Assembly (NCBI RefSeq): GCF_029382225.1
Contig: NZ_JARLTC010000022.1
Coordinates: forward strand, 1-51,296
Origin: Spongiactinospora sp. TRM90649
GTDB lineage: Bacteria > Actinomycetota > Actinomycetes > Streptosporangiales > Streptosporangiaceae
DNA: 51,296 nucleotides
Direction: 5' to 3'
Shown here: positions 23,575 through 30,823 of the stretch, piece by piece
How positions within the stretch are numbered: position 1 is the first letter of the stretch
Layout: every line of letters starts with the position of its first letter
The notes under the pieces: model-generated
The model's database searches: none
Told to the model about the DNA's origin: nothing
The model's input: the letters and a program-made list of their open reading frames with translations, nothing else
Translations under genes and position numbers: made by a program

Positions 23575-24024
23575 GTGGCTGGTCGCAAGGCGCGGATCGA
23601 CCGGGCGGAGCTGGCGCGCCTGGTAGCCGAGGGGTGGACGGTGCGCCGGATCGCCGAGCACTTCGGGGTGTCCGAGTCGGGCGTGCTCCAGGCCAAGCGG
23701 TCGGCCGGGCTGGCCAGGCCGATGCTCGACCACGGCGCGGCGATCCCGTGGACGGTCCGGCGCGAACACGTCCAGTCCGGGCCCGCGACCAACCTCCGCA
23801 ACCTGTCGGCCGTGGCCCAGGGCGGCGCCGTACCGGCCGAGAAGGTCAACACCGCCCTGCGCTGGGCCCGGCGCCTCATCGACGCCGGGGCCGACGTCAC
23901 CTACGACCCCGAGCGGGGCTTCACCGAGATCCCCGCTTCCCGGGAGGGCTCGCACATCGCCGTGGTACTCGACCGGGCCTTGGCCGTGCTCGACGCGTCC
24001 GGTCAGACCGGGCCGTCACGGTAG
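23575..24024 (+). CDS. Helix-turn-helix protein of unknown target
   Basis: A 149-residue protein from GTG 23575 behind GGGAGGCGG. Residues 4-45 (ARIDRAELARLVAEGWTVRRIAEHFGVSESGVLQAKRSAGL) form a Hin/transposase-like HTH. The middle contains WTVRREHVQSGPATNLRNLSAVAQGG and the rest is helical (KVNTALRWARRLIDAGADVTYD). There are no catalytic motifs, so it is a DNA-binding regulator or a phage/recombinase-derived domestic protein rather than an enzyme. The last 22 bp overlap the convergent DUF6458 gene. Confidence 0.75.
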   Translation: MAGRKARIDRAELARLVAEGWTVRRIAEHFGVSESGVLQAKRSAGLARPMLDHGAAIPWTVRREHVQSGPATNLRNLSAVAQGGAVPAEKVNTALRWARRLIDAGADVTYDPERGFTEIPASREGSHIAVVLDRALAVLDASGQTGPSR

Positions 24025-24344
24025 AGGCGGGGCCGGGTCTGCTCCTCGGCGTGGACGTGCGGCTCGGCCGGATACACGCGGGTGGTCTCCTCGACGACGC
24101 GCACGCGGTTCGGGTCGTTCTCCGGCGCGGGGTCCGTCGTGTAGACGATGTCCGGCTCGACGACCTCGACCGCGTCCTCACCCGGCTTGCGGGTGTAGAT
24201 GAGGGTGAGGATCCCGGCCACGACCCCCACGCCCATGAGAATCCAGCCGATCATTTGAAGATCGATTCCAGGAACGTCCCACTGGACGGCAAAGGCGAGT
24301 ACCGCCCCTATCGCAATGAAAGTCAGCGCGGCTCCAAAACCCAT
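24003..24344 (-). CDS. DUF6458-type small membrane protein
   Basis: A 113-residue protein with an AAGGAGGAG site before ATG. Two N-terminal transmembrane helices (ALTFIAIGAVLAFAVQW and MIGWILMGVGVVAGILTLIY) are followed by an acidic cytosolic tail rich in Glu, Pro and Val. The layout matches the DUF6458 family, common in actinobacteria and of unknown function. Its 3' end overlaps the HTH gene on the other strand by 22 bp. Confidence 0.8.
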   Translation of the reverse strand: MGFGAALTFIAIGAVLAFAVQWDVPGIDLQMIGWILMGVGVVAGILTLIYTRKPGEDAVEVVEPDIVYTTDPAPENDPNRVRVVEETTRVYPAEPHVHAEEQTRPRLYRDGPV

Positions 24345-24493
24345 CGCGAACTCCTCCTTCTTCGACGCCGAAAGCCTCTACCCCTCGACGAACCGATTAC
24401 GCTCCCCTGACCTCCCCGTTACCCGGCACGGTTTCGAGCCGCCGCCCTCGGGCAGTGCGCCGACGAAAGTGAAATCCGACCCGGAGGCAGGAC

Positions 24494-25219
24494 ATGTCCG
24501 CCGAGACCTTGATCTGGGTGGCCGTCGTCGCCGCCGTGGTGGTGGCGATCGTCGCAGTCGGCTACGTCGTACTGCAGCAGCAGCGCCGGCACCGCCTACG
24601 TGAACGCTTCGGCCCCGAATACGAACGCACGATCAACGAGCGCGACAACCGCCGCGACGCCGAACGGGAACTGCGCGCACGCGAAGAACGCGTCGCCGAT
24701 CTGGACATTCGTCCTCTCTCCGCGCAGTCCCGGAAGGGATATGCCGCGAGGTGGACCGAGGTACAGGAACAATTCGTCGACGCCCCCGGATTCGCGGTGA
24801 CGGCCGCTGACCAGCTCGTCACCGAGGTCATGCACGAGCGGGGGTATCCGACGGAGAAGTTCGAGCAGCGGCTTTCGGACCTTTCCGTGTCACACGGCCG
24901 CACGCTCGACCACTACCGCGAGGCGCACGAGATCAGCGGCCGGGCCGCCAGGCGCGAGGCGTCCACCGAGGAACTCCGCCAGGCGATGGTCCACTACCGG
25001 GCGCTCTTCGAGGAACTGCTCGTGGACGGCGCGCCCGAGGACGAACGACGGCCCATCCCGGCCCAGGGCGGCCCCCGCGACAACGCGCCGGCCAAGGAGG
25101 AACGCCGGACGCCGCAGACCACGGCCGCCGGCGGCCGCTCCTCCGGCGGCGCACGGCGCACGGAGCCGGACGACTACGTCGCCGAACGGTCGGCCAACCG
25201 CGAATCCCGAGGACGGTGA
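24494..25219 (+). CDS. Membrane-anchored actinobacterial protein of unknown function
   Basis: A 241-residue protein with GGAGGCAGGAC before ATG. One N-terminal helix (VAVVAAVVVAIVAVGYVVL) anchors it, followed by a long charged helix with likely coiled coil (RLRERFGPEYERTINERDNRRDAERELRAREERVADL). Residues 80-175 form a helical module, RWTEVQEQFVDAPGFAVTAADQLVTEVM...YRALFEELL. This module recurs in the next gene, so the two proteins are related or interact. The tail is polar and disordered. The role is unknown; the operon looks constitutive and small. Confidence 0.75.
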   Translation: MSAETLIWVAVVAAVVVAIVAVGYVVLQQQRRHRLRERFGPEYERTINERDNRRDAERELRAREERVADLDIRPLSAQSRKGYAARWTEVQEQFVDAPGFAVTAADQLVTEVMHERGYPTEKFEQRLSDLSVSHGRTLDHYREAHEISGRAARREASTEELRQAMVHYRALFEELLVDGAPEDERRPIPAQGGPRDNAPAKEERRTPQTTAAGGRSSGGARRTEPDDYVAERSANRESRGR

Positions 25220-25226
25220 GGCAGGA

Positions 25227-26021
25227 GTGAGCAGGTCCTACAACGACAAGGACGAACTGGTCGTCCCCATGCAGCGCGACGACCTGGGCGAGGAGAAGAA
25301 GCAGGCCGAGGAGAGATCCCCCCGCGAGGGCCCCGGCCCCGTCTTCCGAGCCCCCGACGAACGAGCCGACCTACCCGAGGACACCCCCGGCGAGGTCCGC
25401 AAGGACGTGACCCCCGAAGACACCCCCACCGGCCCTTCGGCCACCTTGCCGATCCCGGGCGAGGAACCCCGGTACGGCCCCAGCGGTCAGAGAGCACCCG
25501 ACACGGGCACACCCGCCCCCACAGGTGAGCAGCCCCGCCATACCGCGACCACCGGGCTCGCCGGAGACCGCTCCCCCAGCGGCGGCACCGACGAAGGCCG
25601 CGCGGGCGGAGACGTACACGTCGCGGGGACGGACGACGGGACGCCCGCTGTCACTGGTGTGTCTGGGGCTTATGGGGAGCATGGGGCTCAGGGGGCTCCG
25701 GATGAGGGGCCGGTGCAGCGGCCGGTGGAGTTGATGGCAGAGGAGTTGTTCGGCCAGGACGCCGAGGAGATCCAGCGGCGCTGGCGGGATGTGCAGACGG
25801 GCTTCGTGGACGACCCCCGGGTCGCCGTGGAGCGCGCGGACGGCCTGGTGAGCGAGGTGGTGACGGCGATGCGGGAGGCTCTCGACTCCCGTGCCCACCG
25901 GCTCCAGGAGGCATGGAAGAACGCCGAGGGCGACGACACGGAGCGCCTGCGGCTGGCCCTGCGCGACTACAGGGCGGTGCTGGAGCGACTGCTCCAGTTC
26001 TCCGACCGGAAACCGAGGTGA
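25227..26021 (+). CDS. Soluble paralogue carrying the same helical module
   Basis: A 264-residue protein starting with GTG 7 bp after the previous stop. The first 165 residues are acidic, Pro/Gly-rich and probably disordered. The last 75 (RWRDVQTGFVDDPRVAVERADGLVSEVV...LRDYRAVLERLLQ) match residues 80-175 of the preceding membrane protein position by position in the RW-x-VQ-x-FVD-x-P and YRA-L-E-LL anchors. It has no membrane segment. It therefore looks like the cytosolic counterpart of the membrane form. Function unknown. Confidence 0.75.
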   Translation: MSRSYNDKDELVVPMQRDDLGEEKKQAEERSPREGPGPVFRAPDERADLPEDTPGEVRKDVTPEDTPTGPSATLPIPGEEPRYGPSGQRAPDTGTPAPTGEQPRHTATTGLAGDRSPSGGTDEGRAGGDVHVAGTDDGTPAVTGVSGAYGEHGAQGAPDEGPVQRPVELMAEELFGQDAEEIQRRWRDVQTGFVDDPRVAVERADGLVSEVVTAMREALDSRAHRLQEAWKNAEGDDTERLRLALRDYRAVLERLLQFSDRKPR

Positions 26022-26025
26022 CCTC

Positions 26026-26217
26026 GTGCTGGCAATCGCCGCGGCGATCGTATTCGGACTCGGCCTGCTGCTCGACCTGCTGGGAACCAGCCTCGGGTCG
26101 GGGATCGGCGCCACCACGTTCATGCTTCTGGGCCTGCTGCTGCTGGCACTGCACCAGGCCGGAGTGGGCAACACGGGATTCCGGAGCTGGCGTGGCCGGA
26201 GCCGGGCACGCCGCTGA
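26026..26217 (+). CDS. Small membrane protein
   Basis: A 63-residue protein starting with GTG four bases after the preceding stop, with GAGGTGA overlapping as ribosome-binding site. Two hydrophobic helices (LAIAAAIVFGLGLLLDLLG and TTFMLLGLLLLALHQAGVG) are followed by a basic tail. It probably shares the transcript of the two module-sharing genes upstream. Function unknown. Confidence 0.65.
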   Translation: MLAIAAAIVFGLGLLLDLLGTSLGSGIGATTFMLLGLLLLALHQAGVGNTGFRSWRGRSRARR

Positions 26218-26244
26218 GCGCACACACGAAGGGGAGCACACCGC

Positions 26245-26272
26245 GAAGGGTCGCCCACTCGGGTGGCCCTTC
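26245..26272. terminator. Hairpin between convergent genes
   Basis: GAAGGG...CCAC pairs with GTGG-CCCTTC, with a small bulge. It lies between the small membrane protein gene and the convergent NDH-2 gene, suited to end both transcripts. Confidence 0.55.
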
Positions 26273-26296
26273 GGCCTGCCGGTGCCGGTGCGGTGG

Positions 26297-27676
26297 TCAG
26301 CGGGGGAGGCTGCCCGCCAAGCGGCCCGCGTCCACCTCGGAGCGGGCCGCGAACTCGAACTCCGCGCGCGGGTGCGACATCGCGCCGATGGAGACGATGT
26401 CGCGGCGGAAGAACAGCGCGAGCGTCCAGTCGCTCAGCACGCGCACCTTCTTGTTGAGGGTCGGGATCCGCGACAGATGGTAGGTCCGGTGGACCACCCA
26501 GGCCAGCGGGCCGCGCAGCTTTACGCCGTAGATCTGGGCCACGCCCTTGTACAGACCGAGGCTGGCCACCGAGCCCGCGTACGCGTGCCGGTAGTCCTTC
26601 AGCGGCGCGCCGCGCAGGGCGGCGACGATGTTGCCGGCCAGCCGCCTGCCCTGCCGTACGGCGTGCTGCGCGTTGGGCGCGCAGTACTCCCCCGGCCTGG
26701 TCAGGTCCGGTACGGCGGCGCAGTCGCCCGCCCCGAAGACCTCCCGCATGCCCACCACGTTGAGCCGCGCGGTGACCTTGAGCCGGTCCTTGTCGTCCAC
26801 CGGCAGGTCGGCGGCCCGCATCAGCGGGTGCGGGCGGACGCCCGCCGTCCACACGAGGGTGTCGGCCCCGAAGCGGGTGCCGTCGGTGAGCACGACGTCG
26901 CCGTGGCGCGCGTCCTCCACCCTGGTGTGGAGCCGGACGTCGATCTCGCGGGCGCGCAGCTCGCCGAGGGTCCAGCGGCCCATGTCCTCGCCGACCTCGG
27001 GCAGGATCCGGTCGGAGGCCTCGACGAGGACCCAGGTCATGTCCTCGCGGGTGATCCCGGGGAAGTAGCGGCACGCGTACCTGGCCATGTCCTCCAGTTC
27101 GGCCAGCGCCTCGACCCCGGCGAACCCGGCGCCGACGAAGACGAACGTCAGCGCGCGGCGCCGGACCGCCTCATCCTTGGTGGAGGCGGCCAGGTCGAGC
27201 CGGCCGAGGATGTGGTTGCGCAGGTGGATGGCCTCTTCGATGGTCTTGAAGCCGATCCCCCATTCGGCGAGCCCCGGGATGGGCAGGATGCGGGAGACCG
27301 ATCCGGGCGCGACGACCAGGATGTCGTAGCCGATCTCGTAGGAGTCGCCCAGGTGCGGCTTGAACTCCACGGCGCGTCGGGCGCTGTCGATACGCACGAC
27401 CCAGCCGGTGAGGATCCTGCACCGGGTGAGGACCTGCCGCAGCGGCACCACGACGTGGCGGGCCTCCAGGCTTCCGGCCGCGGCTTCGGGAAGGAACGAC
27501 TGGTATGTCAGGTAGGAGTCGGTGTCGAGCACGGTGATCTCCGCCTCACCGGGGCGGAGGCGGCGCTGCAGCCGCATCGCGGTGGCCAGCCCGACGGAGC
27601 CGCCTCCCACGATCAGGATGCGGCGCCGTCCGTGACTTCGAGATCCGTTTCGAGATCCATCAGGTGCGCGAGCCAT
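26297..27676 (-). CDS. ndh: Type II NADH dehydrogenase (NDH-2)-like FAD oxidoreductase
   Basis: A 459-residue flavoprotein. I chose ATG 27676 because GGAGGAGG lies 7 bases upstream; the start lies inside the 3' end of the Wbl gene (17-bp overlap). The first Rossmann site is ILIVGGGSVGLATAMRLQ (FAD), and the second is FVFVGAGFAGVEALAELEDM (NADH). DTLVWTAGVRPHPLM and EVFGAGDCAAVPDL complete the family signature. It oxidises NADH and reduces menaquinone at the cytoplasmic membrane without pumping protons. The C-terminal part has amphipathic segments for membrane attachment. Co-location with a Wbl regulator suggests redox-linked expression (inference). Confidence 0.9.
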   Translation of the reverse strand: MARAPDGSRNGSRSHGRRRILIVGGGSVGLATAMRLQRRLRPGEAEITVLDTDSYLTYQSFLPEAAAGSLEARHVVVPLRQVLTRCRILTGWVVRIDSARRAVEFKPHLGDSYEIGYDILVVAPGSVSRILPIPGLAEWGIGFKTIEEAIHLRNHILGRLDLAASTKDEAVRRRALTFVFVGAGFAGVEALAELEDMARYACRYFPGITREDMTWVLVEASDRILPEVGEDMGRWTLGELRAREIDVRLHTRVEDARHGDVVLTDGTRFGADTLVWTAGVRPHPLMRAADLPVDDKDRLKVTARLNVVGMREVFGAGDCAAVPDLTRPGEYCAPNAQHAVRQGRRLAGNIVAALRGAPLKDYRHAYAGSVASLGLYKGVAQIYGVKLRGPLAWVVHRTYHLSRIPTLNKKVRVLSDWTLALFFRRDIVSIGAMSHPRAEFEFAARSEVDAGRLAGSLPR

Positions 27677-27905
27677 GCAGCGCCTCCTCCCGGATCGAAC
27701 GGCGTTCCCGTTCGGTGGTGCCCGCCCAGATCCCCCCGGCCTGTCCCGTCTCGACCGCGAACCGCAGGCACGCGCCGTGCACCGGGCAGGTGCCACAGAT
27801 CCGGCGCGCGGCCCTGAGCTGCTCCGGCGCGGGCGCCGCGCCGATCGGGAAGAAGAGTTCCGGGTCGGTGTCCCTGCAGGCTGCCTGCTCTATCCAGCTA
27901 CCCAT
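27660..27905 (-). CDS. WhiB-like (Wbl) Fe-S transcription factor
   Basis: An 81-residue Wbl protein. Four cysteines at 10, 37, 40 and 46 (ACRD...RRICGTCPVHGAC) ligate a 4Fe-4S cluster. The GGIWAGTTERERR turn and basic tail form the sigma/DNA-contacting end. ATG 27905 gives the usual length; GTG four codons earlier is an alternative, and neither has a strong ribosome-binding site. Wbl proteins bind the primary sigma factor and respond to O2 or NO. The subclass cannot be fixed from this sequence. It precedes and overlaps the NDH-2 gene. Confidence 0.93.
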   Translation of the reverse strand: MGSWIEQAACRDTDPELFFPIGAAPAPEQLRAARRICGTCPVHGACLRFAVETGQAGGIWAGTTERERRSIREEALHGSRT

Positions 27906-27946
27906 GTGCTTCGTCACCCAGACGCAGCTAACCGCGACCGACGGGG

Positions 27947-28369
27947 CTAAACCTTGAAGCTCATCGTCACCGTCGTGCCCGAACGACCGGCGTCGAAGGC
28001 GATGCGGGAGCTGAGGCGGCGGGCCACCCACAGGCCCATGCCGCTGGTGGCGAGCGGCGCGGGCGGTGATTCGCCGGGGCTCTGGCCGTCGGTGGCCCAC
28101 TGGCCGTCGTCGTGGATCTGGATGACCAGGTGGTCGCCGGTGTACCAGACGCGCATCGTGGCGCTGTCGGCCCCGTGGGTCACCGCGTTGGTGGCGACCT
28201 CGTTCACGGCGAGCAGCAGGTCCCCGACCCGTTCATCGGACATTCCATGACGCAGGGCGCAGCTCTCGGCGAAGTCTCGCGCCCCGGGCAGCCCGGGCAG
28301 CCCGAAGGCGATCCTCCCGACCGACCTGCCGGCCGGGGAACCGTCGTGAGGACGTGAATCCTCGTTCAC
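27947..28369 (-). CDS. RsbW-like ATP-binding anti-sigma/serine kinase
   Basis: About 140 residues from GTG 28369, which has GGGAGGCG 8 bases upstream; an ATG at 28426 would add 19 residues but lacks such a site. The GHKL/HATPase_c_2 core shows LLLAVNEVATNAVTHG (N-box), IQIHDDGQW (G1) and GMGLWVARRLSSRI (G2), then GTTVTMSF. Such proteins bind a sigma factor and phosphorylate a STAS antagonist on Ser/Thr. A sigma factor lies immediately upstream and two STAS proteins are nearby, so a partner-switching role is strongly suggested. Confidence 0.85.
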   Translation of the reverse strand: MNEDSRPHDGSPAGRSVGRIAFGLPGLPGARDFAESCALRHGMSDERVGDLLLAVNEVATNAVTHGADSATMRVWYTGDHLVIQIHDDGQWATDGQSPGESPPAPLATSGMGLWVARRLSSRIAFDAGRSGTTVTMSFKV

Positions 28370-28533
28370 CCGGGATCGCCTCCCATTTGCGAGACGGGCG
28401 CTCGGCCCCCCGGCCGCACCCTGCATCACACTGCCGGTGTCCGTCGCGCTCCCCTCCTTCGCCCCAGGACGGTTCGGTGCCCTGTTTGCAGCACATTAGT
28501 CTGGTGCCGGGTCAGAAATCCGCCCGGAAAGGG

Positions 28534-29319
28534 TCACGCACGGTCCGCGCCCGCGAGCAGTTCGCCGCGCAGGCGGTCGAGGACCTTGCGCAGGATGCGT
28601 GAGACGTGCATCTGCGAGATGCCGAATTCGGCGGCGATCTCGGCCTGGGTCATGTTGCCGAAGAACCGCAGCAACAGGATCTTCTTCTCCCTGGGCGGGA
28701 GCCGGTCGATCAGCGGCTTGACGGCCTCGCGGTCGACCAGGCTGCTCAGTTCGTCGCCCTCCTCCGGGATGACGTCGCCGAGCGCGGCGGCGTCGTCGTC
28801 GGTGCTGAGCGGGGCGTCGAGGGAGAGCGTGCTGTAGGCGGCGGAGGCGTCCAGGGTGAGCAGGACGTCCTCCTCGGTGATCTTCATCCGGACGGCCAGC
28901 TCGGCCACGGTGGGCGACCTGCCGAGTTCCTGGCTGAGGTCGGCGACGAGGCGGTTGAGCTCGGAGCGGCGCTCCTGGTAGAGCCGGGGCACGCGGATCG
29001 CCCACGTGCGGTCGCGGAAGTGTCTTTTGACCTCGCCGGTCATGGTGACCACGGCGTACCCGCGGAACGCGTGCCCGAGGTCGGGGTCGAAGCCGTTGAC
29101 GGCCTTCATGAGGCCGACGTAGGCGGCCTGGAGCAGGTCCTCCAGGGGCTCGCCGCGGTAGCGGTAGCGGCGGGCGATCTCCATGGCCAGCGGCTTGTGC
29201 ATCTCCACGATCCGCTCGCGAAGACGTTCCCGGTGTGTCGGGTCGATGTGTGGACCGGCGGCTTCCGCGAGGAGTTCCTCGGCGGTCAGCTCGGTGAGGT
29301 CGCGCGCGTGAACGGCCAT
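28534..29319 (-). CDS. SigB/SigF/SigG-type alternative sigma factor
   Basis: A 261-residue sigma factor with GAGGAGCAAGCG before ATG. Region 2 has PLAMEIARRYRYRGEPLEDLLQAAYVGLMKAVNGFDP, region 3 has LYQERRSELNRLVADLSQELGRSPTVAELA, and region 4 has IDRLPPREKKILLLRFFGNMTQAEIAAEFGISQMHVSRILRKVLDRL. This full set with the QMHVSR helix is the mark of the SigB/F/G stress and sporulation family. It is likely released from the adjacent RsbW-like protein when a STAS antagonist is dephosphorylated. It may control general stress or development. Confidence 0.93.
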   Translation of the reverse strand: MAVHARDLTELTAEELLAEAAGPHIDPTHRERLRERIVEMHKPLAMEIARRYRYRGEPLEDLLQAAYVGLMKAVNGFDPDLGHAFRGYAVVTMTGEVKRHFRDRTWAIRVPRLYQERRSELNRLVADLSQELGRSPTVAELAVRMKITEEDVLLTLDASAAYSTLSLDAPLSTDDDAAALGDVIPEEGDELSSLVDREAVKPLIDRLPPREKKILLLRFFGNMTQAEIAAEFGISQMHVSRILRKVLDRLRGELLAGADRA

Positions 29320-29576
29320 CGCTTGCTCCTCGATATGGAAGGGCGGGAGCGAGCCGGCGAGGAGCCTTCGGGAACTGTGTGAACGCCCACAAAGGCCGTG
29401 CGGGCAGGCTCGTCTCGCACGATGACGAAGACGAGGCCCGCTGCTGGACCTCGGGTACCGCATTCCCGCTTACTCAAGAGTACGTCAGGGGGCCCGGTGA
29501 CAGTAAGGTTGCTCATGGCTCGCGTGGGTGGAGCTGGCGCCCTGCGCCATGGACTGATGGCGAGGAGGCGCGCCAG

Positions 29577-29954
29577 GTGAGCATGTCAGGTAACGCCGAA
29601 GGTGCTCCGGCGCTGGCATTGGCCTCGAAGCCGGCAGGCGAGATCGCCGTGGTGGAGGTGCACGGCATTCTCGACGCGACGACGCGCGAGCAGTTCGCCT
29701 CGTACCTTGCCGACACCGCCGCGCAGTACGGCCAGGGAATGATCCTCGACCTGGGCGGGGTGTCGTTCATGGACTCCCGGGCGCTCGGGCTGATCGTGCA
29801 CCACTGGCAGGCCAGTACGGCGGCCAACGCCCGGTTCGCGCTGGTCGGCGTGCAGTACTCGAAGTCGAAGGTGATGTGGGTGACCGGGCTGGCAGGCCGT
29901 CTGCCGCTCTACGACACCCTCGACGACGCCCTGGCCGCGATGCGCGAGGCGTGA
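29577..29954 (+). CDS. STAS-domain anti-sigma factor antagonist (first copy)
   Basis: A 125-residue protein from GTG 29577, which has GAGGAG 9 bases upstream; ATG at 29583 is an alternative. VHGILDATTREQFASYLADTAAQYG leads to LDLGGVSFMDSRALGLIVHHW, the STAS core where the Ser of MDSRAL is the expected phosphorylation site. In family terms the unphosphorylated form binds the RsbW-like kinase and frees the sigma factor. It is divergent from the sigma gene, with about 257 bp between. Confidence 0.9.
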   Translation: MSMSGNAEGAPALALASKPAGEIAVVEVHGILDATTREQFASYLADTAAQYGQGMILDLGGVSFMDSRALGLIVHHWQASTAANARFALVGVQYSKSKVMWVTGLAGRLPLYDTLDDALAAMREA

Positions 29955-29982
29955 CCGGCGCGGCCCGGCTCGCCGGGCCGCG

Positions 29983-30714
29983 TCAGGCCCTGCCCTTCTT
30001 GGCCGGGCGCTTGTCTCGATGCTCGCTGACCAGCAGCCTGGCCAGTTCCACGACCTTGATCTGGTGGTGCTGGGAGACCTTGCGCAGCTCGTCGAAGGCG
30101 GCCTCCGCCGAGCAGCCGCTGGCCTGCATGATGATGCCCTTGGCCTGGTCGATCACCGCGCGCCCGGCCAGCGCCTCGTGCAGTTGCGCGGCGTCGGTGC
30201 GCACCTCGTCGAAGTCCCAGACGTTGCCCAGCGCGACGGTGGCCTGTTCGCCGAGCATGGCCGCCAGCGGCGCGACCGACTGGGCGGGGAACGCCCCGGC
30301 GCGCACCGAGTACAGCACCACGACCAGCACGGCCGACTCGACCGGGATGGGGATCGCGAGCACCGATCGCACGCCGCACCGGGTGGCCATTCCGGCGTAT
30401 CTGGCCCATCGGCGGTCGCTGAGCACGTCGGGCAGCAGCACGGGGGCGCCGGTGGATCGCGCCTCCCGGACGGGCCCCTCGTCCAGGGTGTCCTCGCTCT
30501 CGGCGAGGACGATCAGCTCGCTGTGCGAGGCCGAGAGCAGCACCCGCTCGTCGCGCCACAGCTCGGCGGATCCGCCCGAGCACCCGGACACGCCTCTGGC
30601 AAGTGATTCGGTCAGGCCGCGCAGTACGCTCTCGCTGGATGTGTCGTCGCTCACCCTCGACAGCGCTGCCAAATCGCCGGCGAGGGCCGGACTGATCGAT
30701 CCTGAGGCGTCCAA
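29983..30714 (-). CDS. GAF-ANTAR RNA-binding antiterminator regulator
   Basis: A 243-residue protein. I chose TTG 30714 because GGAAGGAGG lies 9 bases upstream; a TTG 60 bases earlier has none. Residues 30-170 form a GAF ligand domain (SVLRGLTESLARG, SVLAIPIPVESAVLVVVLYSVRAGAF). The C-terminal ANTAR domain shows HEALAGRAVIDQAKGIIMQASGCSAEAAFDELRKVSQ, the three-helix RNA-binding module. ANTAR proteins prevent transcription termination by binding paired hexaloop hairpins. No target hairpins were identified here. Its gene faces away from the phosphatase gene, with which it shares a promoter region. Confidence 0.9.
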   Translation of the reverse strand: MDASGSISPALAGDLAALSRVSDDTSSESVLRGLTESLARGVSGCSGGSAELWRDERVLLSASHSELIVLAESEDTLDEGPVREARSTGAPVLLPDVLSDRRWARYAGMATRCGVRSVLAIPIPVESAVLVVVLYSVRAGAFPAQSVAPLAAMLGEQATVALGNVWDFDEVRTDAAQLHEALAGRAVIDQAKGIIMQASGCSAEAAFDELRKVSQHHQIKVVELARLLVSEHRDKRPAKKGRA

Positions 30715-30823
30715 CGGGCGCGACCTCCTTCCTGATGTGCCTAGATTAATCCCAGCATCGAAGCGCTCGACCAAGTGTCGTAGCGTCTATTAAGAAGGAC
30801 CCTTTCAGTGGCAAGGATGTACG

